Positions 57,454 through 64,000 of a stretch of 64,000 bases of DNA are shown here, in pieces (the first letter of the stretch is position 1; each line of letters opens with the position of its first letter). This stretch comes from Pseudomonas putida. GTDB taxonomy: Bacteria > Pseudomonadota > Gammaproteobacteria > Pseudomonadales > Pseudomonadaceae. Position numbers and translations under genes: made by a program. The stretch covers positions 186,001 to 250,000 of the forward strand of contig NZ_MNAH01000003.1 in assembly GCF_001976065.1 (NCBI RefSeq), in the 5' to 3' direction. The notes beneath the pieces were generated by a model. That model searched no databases and was not told the origin of the DNA. It saw only the letters and a program-made list of their open reading frames with translations.

Positions 57454-58061
57454 AGCTCGACGCCTTTTTGCGCTTTGATACCGGCCTGGAAGGCGTGCTT
57501 GATCATGCCCATTTCGGTGACGGTGTCCGCCAGCTCGACCATTTCCGGCTTGGCGCCACGACCGGTGACCACCACATGCTGCATGGGCGGGCGCGCCTGC
57601 AGATCGCTGAGCACCTGATCGAGATCGAGGTAGCCGTGCTTGAGGGCGATGTTCAGTTCGTCCAGCACCACCAGGCCGATCGATGGATCGCGCAACAATT
57701 GCTGCGATACCGCCCAGGCCGCTTCGGCCGCCGCGATGTCGCGCTGGCGATCCTGGGTCTCCCAGGTGAAGCCCTCGCCCATCACATGAAAACGCACCTG
57801 CTCGGGGAAACGCCGGAAGAACAGCTCTTCACCGGTGCTGTTGCGCCCCTTGATGAACTGCACCACACCGCACTGCATGCCATGCCCCATGGCACGGGCA
57901 AGCATGCCGAACGCCGAGCTGCTCTTGCCTTTGCCGTTGCCGGTCAGCACCAGCAGCAGGCCGCATTCGTTCGGGGAATTGGCGATGCGTTCGTCGATCA
58001 CGGCCTTTTTGCGCAGCATGCGCGCCAGATGACGTTCGTCACGATCAGGGGTATCAGACAT
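57450..58061 (-). CDS. cobO: Corrinoid adenosyltransferase
   Basis: 203 residues. P-loop LLLVLTGNGKGKSSSAFGMLARAMGHG, then FIKGRNSTGEELFF, LDELNIALKHGYL and VVTGRGAKPEMVELADTVTEM, all of the CobA/CobO family. It adds the adenosyl group of ATP to cob(I)yrinic acid diamide or cobinamide. First gene of the operon, directly behind the riboswitch. Confidence 0.96.
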   Translation of the reverse strand: MSDTPDRDERHLARMLRKKAVIDERIANSPNECGLLLVLTGNGKGKSSSAFGMLARAMGHGMQCGVVQFIKGRNSTGEELFFRRFPEQVRFHVMGEGFTWETQDRQRDIAAAEAAWAVSQQLLRDPSIGLVVLDELNIALKHGYLDLDQVLSDLQARPPMQHVVVTGRGAKPEMVELADTVTEMGMIKHAFQAGIKAQKGVEL

Positions 58062-58154
58062 GGGGAGCTCTCCGTTGAGGCAGGATTAACGGCGGGCAGG
58101 CACAAGAATAGACGGCAAGAAGCCTGGCATCGCCCACCGTGATGCCGCTTGGAT

Positions 58155-58375
58155 GGATCAGGCCGGTCTCCGGGCTCATGAGCGGCGTGATGCCGGACTG
58201 CGCGCCTTCCCGCATCAACGATCGACACAGTGGCTCCAGACGCAGTTTTCACTCATTTACCGTTGCGGGGGCAGCGCCGGGATCGCAGGGCTTCATCGAC
58301 TGAAGCGCTCAACTCACCGGCTTCCCTGTTTCACTCTGTCGACCCAAAGCCACAGAGCACCTGAAACAAGCGGCG
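58155..58375 (-). promoter_or_regulatory. Cobalamin riboswitch
   Basis: On the minus strand, in order: CAGGTGCTCTGTGGC (58351-58364), GAAACAGGGAAGCCGGTGAG (P3 side, about 58315-58335), the B12 box GCTGCCCCCGCAACGGTAA (about 58255-58275), then CAGTCCGGCATCACGCC and GAGCCCGGAGACCGGCCTG (58155-58185). This is the full consensus of the class. It stands about 95 bp before cobO and should switch off the ten-gene operon when adenosylcobalamin is plentiful. Confidence 0.96.
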
Positions 58376-58530
58376 AAGGTTAGAGGGTTGGGGGTGGAGC
58401 GTCAATTGAAGACGCGGCGCTGTCGCGAATAACTGCCACCCACCAATAAAGTGACGTCAATCTTGTGCCACACGCCCAGCAGTGATATCAAATAGCCATA
58501 AGCCACGGCACAATAACAAGGGTGAACCCC

Positions 58531-59115
58531 ATGCAAGGCATCATCATCAGCAATCCAAATCTGGAATTCCTGCGCCCAGCCCTGGAACGCTGGTTCGACT
58601 GTATAGATCGCTATAACGCCGTGCGCGGCGACAACGAGACGCCCTACTGGCTCGACGAAAAGGCCAACCTCGGCCTGTTTTCCGCCGCCGCCTGGATGGC
58701 CGAGATGATTACGCTGCAACAATCGCCCACCCGCAAACAGATCGAAGAAGGCGAACGCAACGGCCGCGCCGATCTGTTTATCGCCACGCCCGAAGCCCGC
58801 GCCTGGCTGCAGACCACGCAACGCTGGCCCAGGCTCAATAGCCTGAACCTGACCCAGGCCCTGCTGGATATCACCAGCGATGCGAAGAAAATCAGCTACG
58901 CCAGCGACCTGAAAATCGGCTGCCTGTTCGTCGCACCGCACAAGAGCCAGCAAGGCGCTACCCCCGAAGAACTCCAGGACACGGTCGATGACCTGCAAAA
59001 GGAGCACAGCTGCGCCGTGGCCTGGTATTTCCCCTATGCCTATCGCAAATTACGCAACGAAACCGGTCACTATCACCCCGGCATCGCTGTGCTGCTCAAG
59101 GAAGCTCGCGGCTGA
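58531..59115 (+). CDS. Conserved protein of unknown function
   Basis: 194 residues from ATG 58531, with AAGGG eight bases upstream (a GTG at 58522 lies inside that site). No signal peptide or membrane helix. GIIISNPNLEFLRPALERWFDCIDRYN, PYWLDEKANLGLFSAAAWMAEMITLQQ and AVAWYFPYAYRKLRNETGHYHPGIAVLLKEA look like a folded cytoplasmic domain with many aromatic residues. I do not recognise a family. It is divergent from the riboswitch-led operon, with about 155 bp between. Confidence 0.72.
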   Translation: MQGIIISNPNLEFLRPALERWFDCIDRYNAVRGDNETPYWLDEKANLGLFSAAAWMAEMITLQQSPTRKQIEEGERNGRADLFIATPEARAWLQTTQRWPRLNSLNLTQALLDITSDAKKISYASDLKIGCLFVAPHKSQQGATPEELQDTVDDLQKEHSCAVAWYFPYAYRKLRNETGHYHPGIAVLLKEARG

Positions 59116-59182
59116 GGTTGAACCATCGGGCTGCCGCGCTTCTCTATGAATTAAGTCACTGCATTCATAGGGAAGGTCAGTA

Positions 59183-60496
59183 ATGCGTACGTCTGAGCTG
59201 CTTTTCGTTGTTGTGTTAGCGGGAGGGCTCGCCGCCTGTGGCGAATCCGCCCGCTTGCAAGTCACCGACGGCACAGGGCCGTCACCCCGGCTCCCGGAAC
59301 CCAACAAGACGCTGTTCCCGACAATGAACATCGCCCCGGCCATCGGCTGGGCGGATGGCGCAAAACCCGTGGCGGCCAGCGGCACTCAGGTCGGCGCATT
59401 TGCCGAGAACCTCGATCATCCGCGCTGGCTTTACGTGCTGCCCAATGGCGACGTGCTGGTCGCCGAAACCAACGCCCCGCCCAAGCCCGATGACAACAAA
59501 GGCATCAAGGGCTGGATCACCAAGAAAGTCATGGGGCGCGCCGGTGCCGCCGTACCGAGCCCAAACCGCATCACGCTGCTGCGCGACAGCGACCACGATG
59601 GCGTCGCCGAAACCCGCACGGTGTTCCTGGAAAACCTCAACTCGCCCTTTGGCATGACCCTGGTCGGCAATGACCTGTACGTCGCCGACACCGACCGGCT
59701 GTTGCGCTTTCGCTATGAAAACGGTGACACGGCCATCAAGTCACAACCGATCAAAGTCGTCGACCTGCCGGGGGGCACGCTGAATCACCACTGGACCAAG
59801 AATGTCATCGCCAGCAAGGACGGCAGCAAGCTGTACGTCACGGTAGGCTCCAACAGCAACGTCGGCGAAAACGGCCTGGACCAGGAGCAAGGCCGCGCGG
59901 CAATCTGGGAAGTGGATCGTGCCACCGGCAACCACCGGATCTTCGCCTCGGGCCTGCGCAACCCTAACGGCATGGCCTGGGAGCCAAATAGTGGCGCACT
60001 GTGGACAGCGGTCAATGAGCGCGACGAAATCGGCAGCGACCTGGTGCCGGACTACATTACCTCGGTGAAAGATGGCGCCTTCTATGGCTGGCCATTCAGC
60101 TATTACGGCCAGCACGTCGATGTGCGCGTCGAGCCGCAAAACCCTGACCTGGTGGCCAAGGCGATTGCCCCGGACTACGCGGTCGGCCCGCACACGGCCT
60201 CACTGGGCCTGACGTTTGCCGAAGGCAACACGTTACCGCCGCCGTTCAAGGAAGGCGCTTTCATCGGCCAGCATGGCTCCTGGAACCGCAAGCCGCACAG
60301 CGGATACAAAGTGATTTTCGTGCCTTTTAGCGGCGGTAAACCAAGCGGGCAGCCGGTGGATGTGCTCACCGGTTTTCTCAATGACGAGGAAAAAGCCATG
60401 GGCCGGCCGGTGGGTGTGGTGATTGATCAGCAAGGGGATCTGCTGGTGGCCGATGATGTGGGGAACAAGGTGTGGCGGGTGTCGGCCGCGCCATAA
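59183..60496 (+). CDS. PQQ-dependent sugar dehydrogenase-like lipoprotein (sorbosone dehydrogenase family)
   Basis: 437 residues. Lipobox LAAC with Cys near residue 19 in [14 protein letters not shown]. Beta-propeller blades follow: [103 protein letters not shown] (Ca/PQQ-site pattern) and [21 protein letters not shown]. The likely product is a periplasmic-side dehydrogenase of sugars or aldehydes. Substrate unknown; membrane anchoring is inferred from the lipobox. The gene stands alone and a hairpin follows it. Confidence 0.9.
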   Translation: MRTSELLFVVVLAGGLAACGESARLQVTDGTGPSPRLPEPNKTLFPTMNIAPAIGWADGAKPVAASGTQVGAFAENLDHPRWLYVLPNGDVLVAETNAPPKPDDNKGIKGWITKKVMGRAGAAVPSPNRITLLRDSDHDGVAETRTVFLENLNSPFGMTLVGNDLYVADTDRLLRFRYENGDTAIKSQPIKVVDLPGGTLNHHWTKNVIASKDGSKLYVTVGSNSNVGENGLDQEQGRAAIWEVDRATGNHRIFASGLRNPNGMAWEPNSGALWTAVNERDEIGSDLVPDYITSVKDGAFYGWPFSYYGQHVDVRVEPQNPDLVAKAIAPDYAVGPHTASLGLTFAEGNTLPPPFKEGAFIGQHGSWNRKPHSGYKVIFVPFSGGKPSGQPVDVLTGFLNDEEKAMGRPVGVVIDQQGDLLVADDVGNKVWRVSAAP

Positions 60497-60507
60497 CCCG
60501 CACTTGA

Positions 60508-60530
60508 AAAACAGGCCGACCGGTCGGCTT
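60508..60530 (+). terminator. Terminator of the dehydrogenase gene
   Basis: AAACAGGCCGACCGGTCGGCTTTT: the perfect palindrome GCCGACCGGTCGGC followed by a short T-run, shortly after the stop codon. Confidence 0.75.
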
Positions 60531-60533
60531 TTA

Positions 60534-60597
60534 CTTTTGCGTTTGCGTTTGCGTTTGCGGGGCTTTTGATCTTGATTTTCTTGCCCCCTCACACCCT
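60534..60597 (+). repeat. TTTGCG tandem repeat and fragment of the palindromic repeat
   Basis: Four copies of TTTGCG are followed by GGGGCTTTTGATCTTGATTTTCTTGCCCCCTC. The last part recurs in the right arm of the palindrome at about 61108-61151 and, inverted, in the left arm of the 880-bp element near 43797-43828. This looks like the remains of a third copy. Confidence 0.65.
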
Positions 60598-60692
60598 GAG
60601 CCTGTCCGTCAACCTGTGACGACCTCCATCGGAGCCTCTACCAACGTTGATCCATGCCGCATCGAAGCTTGTTGTGGGAGATTGTTTTCTGA
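60598..60692. other. Short unassigned spacer
   Basis: About 95 bp between the repeat fragment and the large palindrome. No gene or clear site is seen. Confidence 0.4.
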
Positions 60693-61392
60693 GTACATAT
60701 CCGTTACTGCGGTAACGGCTACTTATGGTTTCGCCCTTACGGCGACTCACTTTTTCAAACGCCGAAAAGTAAGCAAAAGGCTTTGCCGGTATGACTCACC
60801 CACTTGGTGCCTCGCTAGGGCTCGGCATGCCCTCTCTCCGGCATTGCTCCGTGGGTCGCCGCGATGGGCCATCGTGGTTAACGGGGCACCCAGATCAAAA
60901 ACCAAAGCGAGGCGGCCTGACAGCCGACCTGACTTTTGCAGATACCTCCAATCCCCTGTGGGAGCCAGCCTGCTGGCGATGGACGTCAACGATAACGCGC
61001 CCTGCCTGGATGAACGCGTTGCCTGGAAGTCCATCGCGAGCAGGCTCGCTCCCACAATGGGATAGCGGACAAACCTGCAATCAGGTCGGCTGTCAGGCCG
61101 CCTCGCTTTCGCGTTTGATCTTGATATGGCTTTTGATTTTCTTGCCCCCTCGAGAGGCCGAGTGGAGGTTCTGCGCAGTGGGTAAACCGGCATGGATGCC
61201 GGTTTAGCCGCGCTGGGCCATGGATGGCCCATCGCGGCGACCCACGGAGCAGGACCGGAGCGAGGGCATGCCGAGCCTTAGCGAGGCACCGAACGCCAGG
61301 GGCAAGAGCCCTTGGTTACTTGGGGCTTTTCCAAGTGACTCGCCGTAAGGGCGAAACCATTAGAGGCCGTTACCGCAGGAATGGATATGTAC
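60693..61392. repeat. 700-bp imperfect palindrome, second copy of the 43.5-kb element's body
   Basis: It opens with GTACATATCCGTTACTGCGG and closes with the near reverse complement ending GGAATGGATATGTAC. Arms share TTTCGCCCTTACGGCGA, CGCGATGGGCCATC, GGTGCCTCGCTAGGGCTCGG and GCGAGGCGGCCTGACAGCCG with the element at 43489-44368, in the same order. The centre holds an intact REP pair (about 60956-60982 and 61030-61058). The 15-bp ends and target duplication of the other copy are absent. No open frame inside is credible. Confidence 0.82.
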
Positions 61393-61410
61393 GCGGTCAA
61401 CAAAATCCAG

Positions 61411-61550
61411 GTTGGCTGCTAGGCCGCCATCGCTGGCAAGCCAGCTCCTACAGTGGATCGGGTACATCCGGGCGTGATTGGTTGGTTGTCGGGCCGCCAT
61501 CGCCGGCAAGCCAGCTCCTACAGTTTGGATCGGGTACAACCGCGAGAGAT
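61411..61550. repeat. Two tandem copies of a 70-bp unit containing a REP
   Basis: GTTGGCTGCTAGGCCGCCAT (61411 on) and GTTGGTTGTCGGGCCGCCAT (61481 on) start units that both continue with CGC(T/C)GGCAAGCCAGCTCC, a TACAGT motif, and GGATCGGGTACA. The second copy ends exactly at the stop codon of the methyltransferase gene. Confidence 0.82.
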
Positions 61551-62203
61551 CAGCGCTTACGGCAAAGGGTAAGCCCATCTCCCAACGGCAACAGCGACAG
61601 ATCCACCCGCGCGTCATCCTTCAAGGCGCGATTGAGCGCCTGGATCGCGCGGGTATCCTCGCTCTCGGGGTTTTTCTCAAGCACCCGACCACTCCACAGC
61701 GTGTTATCGAACACCGCCAGGCCGCCGATACGCAACAGCCGTAGCGCATGCTCCAGATAGACCGGGTAATTGGCCTTGTCGGCATCGATGAACACCAGGT
61801 CGAACTGGCCTGGCTCATCCAGCTTGCCAAGGGTTTCCAGTGCGGGAGCCAAACGCAGATCGATTCGCCCGGATACACCAGCCTCCTGCCAATAGCGGCG
61901 CGCGGTGGCGTTGTAGTCGCCGGGAATGTCACAGCAGATCAGCAAACCGTCATCCGGCAAGGCCGCCGCCATGCACAGGGCGCTGTAGCCTGTAAACGTG
62001 CCGACTTCCAAAACGCGTCGGGCGCCGGTGAGTTTTACCAGCAAGGCGAGAAACTGCCCCTGTTCCGGCGCCACTTGCCAGCGGGCCATGGGCAGCGCCT
62101 GGGTTTCGTCACGCAAGCGCTTGAGTACTGGCGTTTCGCGCAAGGAAACATCAAGCAGGTATTGATACAGCGAATCGTCGAGGTTGAGCGTGCGGGCTGT
62201 CAT
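61550..62203 (-). CDS. Class I SAM-dependent O-methyltransferase (caffeoyl-CoA OMT-like)
   Basis: 217 residues. RRVLEVGTFTGYSALCMAAALPDDG is the SAM site; DLVFIDADKANYPVYLEHALRLLRIGGLAVFDNTLWSGRV holds the metal-binding Asp residues and the conserved DN of cation-dependent catechol-type methyltransferases. The natural substrate in Pseudomonas is unknown. GGGGG eight bases before ATG 62203. It lies 18 bp after the NlpC/P60 gene on the same strand. Confidence 0.9.
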   Translation of the reverse strand: MTARTLNLDDSLYQYLLDVSLRETPVLKRLRDETQALPMARWQVAPEQGQFLALLVKLTGARRVLEVGTFTGYSALCMAAALPDDGLLICCDIPGDYNATARRYWQEAGVSGRIDLRLAPALETLGKLDEPGQFDLVFIDADKANYPVYLEHALRLLRIGGLAVFDNTLWSGRVLEKNPESEDTRAIQALNRALKDDARVDLSLLPLGDGLTLCRKR

Positions 62204-62221
62204 GACAATACCCCCTGGCGG

Positions 62222-62758
62222 TTACGGATTGCGCGCCAGATGCTCGGGTTGCAAAACGCGCTTGGCACTCAGGTAGGCTCTCTGCCAATAAGCCTTGGAC
62301 AAGCTGTCGAGCTTGACCGTGCCACCGGTAGCCGGTGCGTGGACGAAACGCCCTTCACCGACGTAGATACCGGCATGGCTGACCTGGGAACCGCCATTGG
62401 TGGCGAAGAAGATCAGGTCACCGGTTTGCAGGCCTTCCTTGCCAACGCTGGCCGCCTGCATGGAAATCATTTCGCGCGTGGTGCGCGGCAGGGAAATACC
62501 GGCTACATCCCGGTAAACGTAGCCAATCAGCCCACTGCAGTCGAATCCGGAGTCCGGCGTATTGCCGCCCCAGCGATAAGGCGTGCCGACCAGCCCCAAC
62601 GCGCGAAACAGCACATCTTCCGCTTCCGGAGAAAAAGCCTGGGAGGGACCGAACACGATGGGTGCGCGAACCACCGGCGCAGGTGGCGGCGTTCGGCTGG
62701 CGCAAGCACTGAGCAGCGCTGCGAACAGCATGATTGTGAGGCGGGCCGACATCGTCAT
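62222..62758 (-). CDS. NlpC/P60 lipoprotein, probable peptidoglycan endopeptidase
   Basis: 178 residues. Lipobox LLSAC (Cys at about residue 19). Catalytic Cys in GFDCSGLIGYVYR, His in VSHAGIYVGEGRFVHAPATGG, as in Spr/MepS, which cuts the D-Ala-mDAP crosslink. The domain starts at about residue 48 (ALGLVGTPYRWGG). AGGA nine bases before ATG. A close paralogue lies just upstream. Confidence 0.93.
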   Translation of the reverse strand: MTMSARLTIMLFAALLSACASRTPPPAPVVRAPIVFGPSQAFSPEAEDVLFRALGLVGTPYRWGGNTPDSGFDCSGLIGYVYRDVAGISLPRTTREMISMQAASVGKEGLQTGDLIFFATNGGSQVSHAGIYVGEGRFVHAPATGGTVKLDSLSKAYWQRAYLSAKRVLQPEHLARNP

Positions 62759-62810
62759 AGCAGAGCATCCTGATCAGGCTGCGGCTTTTTCTGCGCGAGT
62801 GCAGAAAAGA

Positions 62811-62839
62811 AAACCGCCTGCGGAGTACGCAGGCGGTTT
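62811..62839 (-). terminator. Terminator between the two NlpC/P60 genes
   Basis: AAACCGCCTGCG / CGCAGGCGGTTT around GAGTA, with a short T-rich tail on the minus strand. It lies between the paralogues and suggests they are transcribed separately or that the second is only partly reached. Confidence 0.85.
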
Positions 62840-62921
62840 GCCATCATTCATGGATCAGAATTTTAGCGCTTATATGGCAAACTTCAAGTAAGACTTTAAG
62901 TTCGCCTTACGAAAAGTACGC

Positions 62922-63569
62922 TTACTTGCGAGCGGTTACGATTGGAGCCGCTGCAGGCGCCATGGCGAGTGCACGCTTGGCTTCGATGAAGGTCTTGCTC
63001 CAGTAGCTGTCGCCCAGGCTGTCGATGCGCACACCACCGCTACGGCGGCTGCTGGAGTGGATGAACTGGTTGTCACCCAGGTAGATACCGGCGTGACTGA
63101 CGCGACCGCGGCGACCATTGGTGGCGAAGAACAGCAGGTCACCTGGCTCAAGTTTGCTGCGCGAGACCAGCGGTGCATCCACGTTGATCATTTCGCGAGT
63201 GGAGCGTGGCAGGTTCATGCCCGCTTCTTCACGGAACAGATAACCGATGAAACCGCTGCAATCGAAGCCGGCTTCAGAGGTACCGCCGAAACGGTAACGG
63301 GTACCGATCAGGGACATGCCGCGTTCGAGGATGCTGTCGGCCAGAACCGGAAGCTGGTACGCCTTGCCGTTGGCGAAGCTGGCCAGTTCTTTCTCGGTGG
63401 CCGCTTCTTCCTGTTCAAGCGCTTGCTGATAAAGCGCGGAAGACTGGGCGGTAACGGAATTTTTAACCTGCTGTTGTTGCGCTTGCTCGGACACTGGCGT
63501 GTGGGCAGCGCAACCGAACAACAGGGTAACGAGTGCGAGGGGCACGAGGGGTGCAAAGCGATTTAGCAT
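62922..63569 (-). CDS. NlpC/P60 lipoprotein, paralogue of the neighbouring gene
   Basis: 215 residues from ATG 63569 (MLNRFAPLVPLALVTLLFGCAAH); GTG 63575 is also in frame. Lipobox LLFGC. A Gln/Glu-rich helical spacer (EQAQQQQVKNSV...QEEAATEKEL) precedes the catalytic domain with GFDCSGFIGYLFREEAG and VSHAGIYLGDNQFIHSSS. MepS-type endopeptidase by family. Longer linker than its paralogue, which could place the domain deeper in the periplasm. Confidence 0.93.
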   Translation of the reverse strand: MLNRFAPLVPLALVTLLFGCAAHTPVSEQAQQQQVKNSVTAQSSALYQQALEQEEAATEKELASFANGKAYQLPVLADSILERGMSLIGTRYRFGGTSEAGFDCSGFIGYLFREEAGMNLPRSTREMINVDAPLVSRSKLEPGDLLFFATNGRRGRVSHAGIYLGDNQFIHSSSRRSGGVRIDSLGDSYWSKTFIEAKRALAMAPAAAPIVTARK

Positions 63570-63795
63570 GGGCACGACCGTGGCTGATTAGTGTCAAGAA
63601 GCCGAGACTATGCCCGCTATCATCCTCATTTGCAAATTCAATCGAACTTTTTGTGACTTCTTGGTTTCTCGATAACATCTAAGCGCTAAAGCCCATTCTA
63701 GACACTTACGCAACCTGCACACCGCAGGAAAGCGGATTTTCTGGCGCCCAAAATATGCCGAAAATCGACGCAAGCCTCGAATTTACCAGGGTTGG
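63570..63795. other. Upstream region of the NlpC/P60 gene
   Basis: 226 bp between hda and the peptidase gene. AT-rich around 63620-63680. No gene or clear motif is seen, but a promoter for the peptidase gene should be here. Confidence 0.4.
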
Positions 63796-64000
63796 CTACC
63801 AGCCCAGCGTCTCTTTGAGAAACGGGATGGTCAGCTTGCGCTGAGCTTGAAGAGAGGCCTGGTCGAGTTGCTCAAGCAGTTCGAACAGCGCGCTCATGCT
63901 GCGTGTACCGCGGGTGAGGATAAAGTGCCCGACTTCGTCGGTCAGGTGCAGGCCGCGACGTGACGCTCGCAGTTGCAGGGCGCGCAATTTGTCTTCGTCA
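63796..64000 (-). CDS. hda: DnaA regulatory inactivator Hda, C-terminal part
   Basis: 68 residues are in the window, running off the right edge: [67 protein letters not shown]. The pattern is the AAA+ lid domain of Hda, including the sensor-2 arginine region (TRGTRSM). Hda with the DNA clamp turns ATP-DnaA into its inactive ADP form. The start lies outside the window. Confidence 0.92.
   Translation of the reverse strand, partial: DEDKLRALQLRASRRGLHLTDEVGHFILTRGTRSMSALFELLEQLDQASLQAQRKLTIPFLKETLGW

Noticed and set aside
58402..59007. 201-codon minus-strand frame near the riboswitch
   Set aside because: It is antisense to the plus-strand gene at 58531, which has a proper ribosome site, and it runs on into the space between the two divergent transcripts.
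60616..61232. Frames of 138 to 161 codons inside the 60.7-61.4 kb palindrome
   Set aside because: They are translations of repeats and REP units and have no support from codon use or ribosome sites.

Overview
The window is a chromosomal segment of a Pseudomonas, most likely of the P. fluorescens group. The evidence is the gene order (O-antigen locus, ihfB, rpsA, cmk, a tyrA-aroA fusion, hisC, pheA, serC, gyrA, mtnA, mtaD, ubiG, mupP, yciK-like), the GC-rich codon use, and many REP-type palindromes of the pseudomonad kind (GTGGGAGCGGGCTTGCCCGCGA-like) between genes. No rRNA, tRNA, CRISPR array or transposase gene was seen.

Region 1 (1-13.1 kb, minus strand) is an O-antigen cluster between a wbpM-type dehydratase (cut by the left edge) and lapA/ihfB. 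It holds a DegT-type aminotransferase, a NeuD/PglD-type acetyltransferase, a PglC-type initiating sugar-phosphate transferase, a WbuB-type glycosyltransferase, wbjD-wbjC-wbjB for UDP-L-FucNAc, a further glycosyltransferase, a Wzy-type polymerase and a Wzx-type flippase. Together they suggest a repeat unit begun with a di-N-acetylated bacillosamine-type sugar followed by L-FucNAc. The stretch from about 8.3 to 12.7 kb is clearly more AT-rich than its surroundings and looks acquired.

Region 2 (13.1-31.6 kb) is conserved core: ihfB, a small lipoprotein, rpsA with a two-hairpin leader, the aromatic/histidine/serine supra-operon, gyrA, methionine-salvage genes mtnA and mtaD, ubiG, the muropeptide-recycling phosphatase mupP, a YciK-like reductase and a GGEEF diguanylate cyclase with a possible sigma-54 promoter.

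Region 3 (31.6-49.1 kb) is mixed: an MFS/acyltransferase fusion, a TDT-family exporter, a divergent MFS/TetR pair around a perfect 17-bp inverted repeat, a large SSF-histidine kinase-receiver hybrid, rmuC, small conserved genes, a FadL-type porin, an exported glutathione-peroxidase-like protein, and an MFS/MarR pair with matching palindromic operators. Inside it, at 43489-44368, an 880-bp element without a gene sits in the loop of a rho-independent terminator. It is bounded by 15-bp terminal inverted repeats and a 13-bp target duplication, and its body is one giant imperfect palindrome. A second copy of the palindrome, without these ends, lies at 60693-61392.

Region 4 (49.1-58.4 kb, minus) is a ten-gene late cobalamin operon (cobO, cobB, bluB, cbiB, cobD-type, cobQ, cobU, cobT, cobC, cobS) behind a clear cobalamin riboswitch. 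Region 5 (58.5-64 kb) has an unrecognised conserved gene, a lipoprotein sorbosone-dehydrogenase-like protein, repeat-rich DNA, an O-methyltransferase, two NlpC/P60 lipoproteins and the 3' part of hda.
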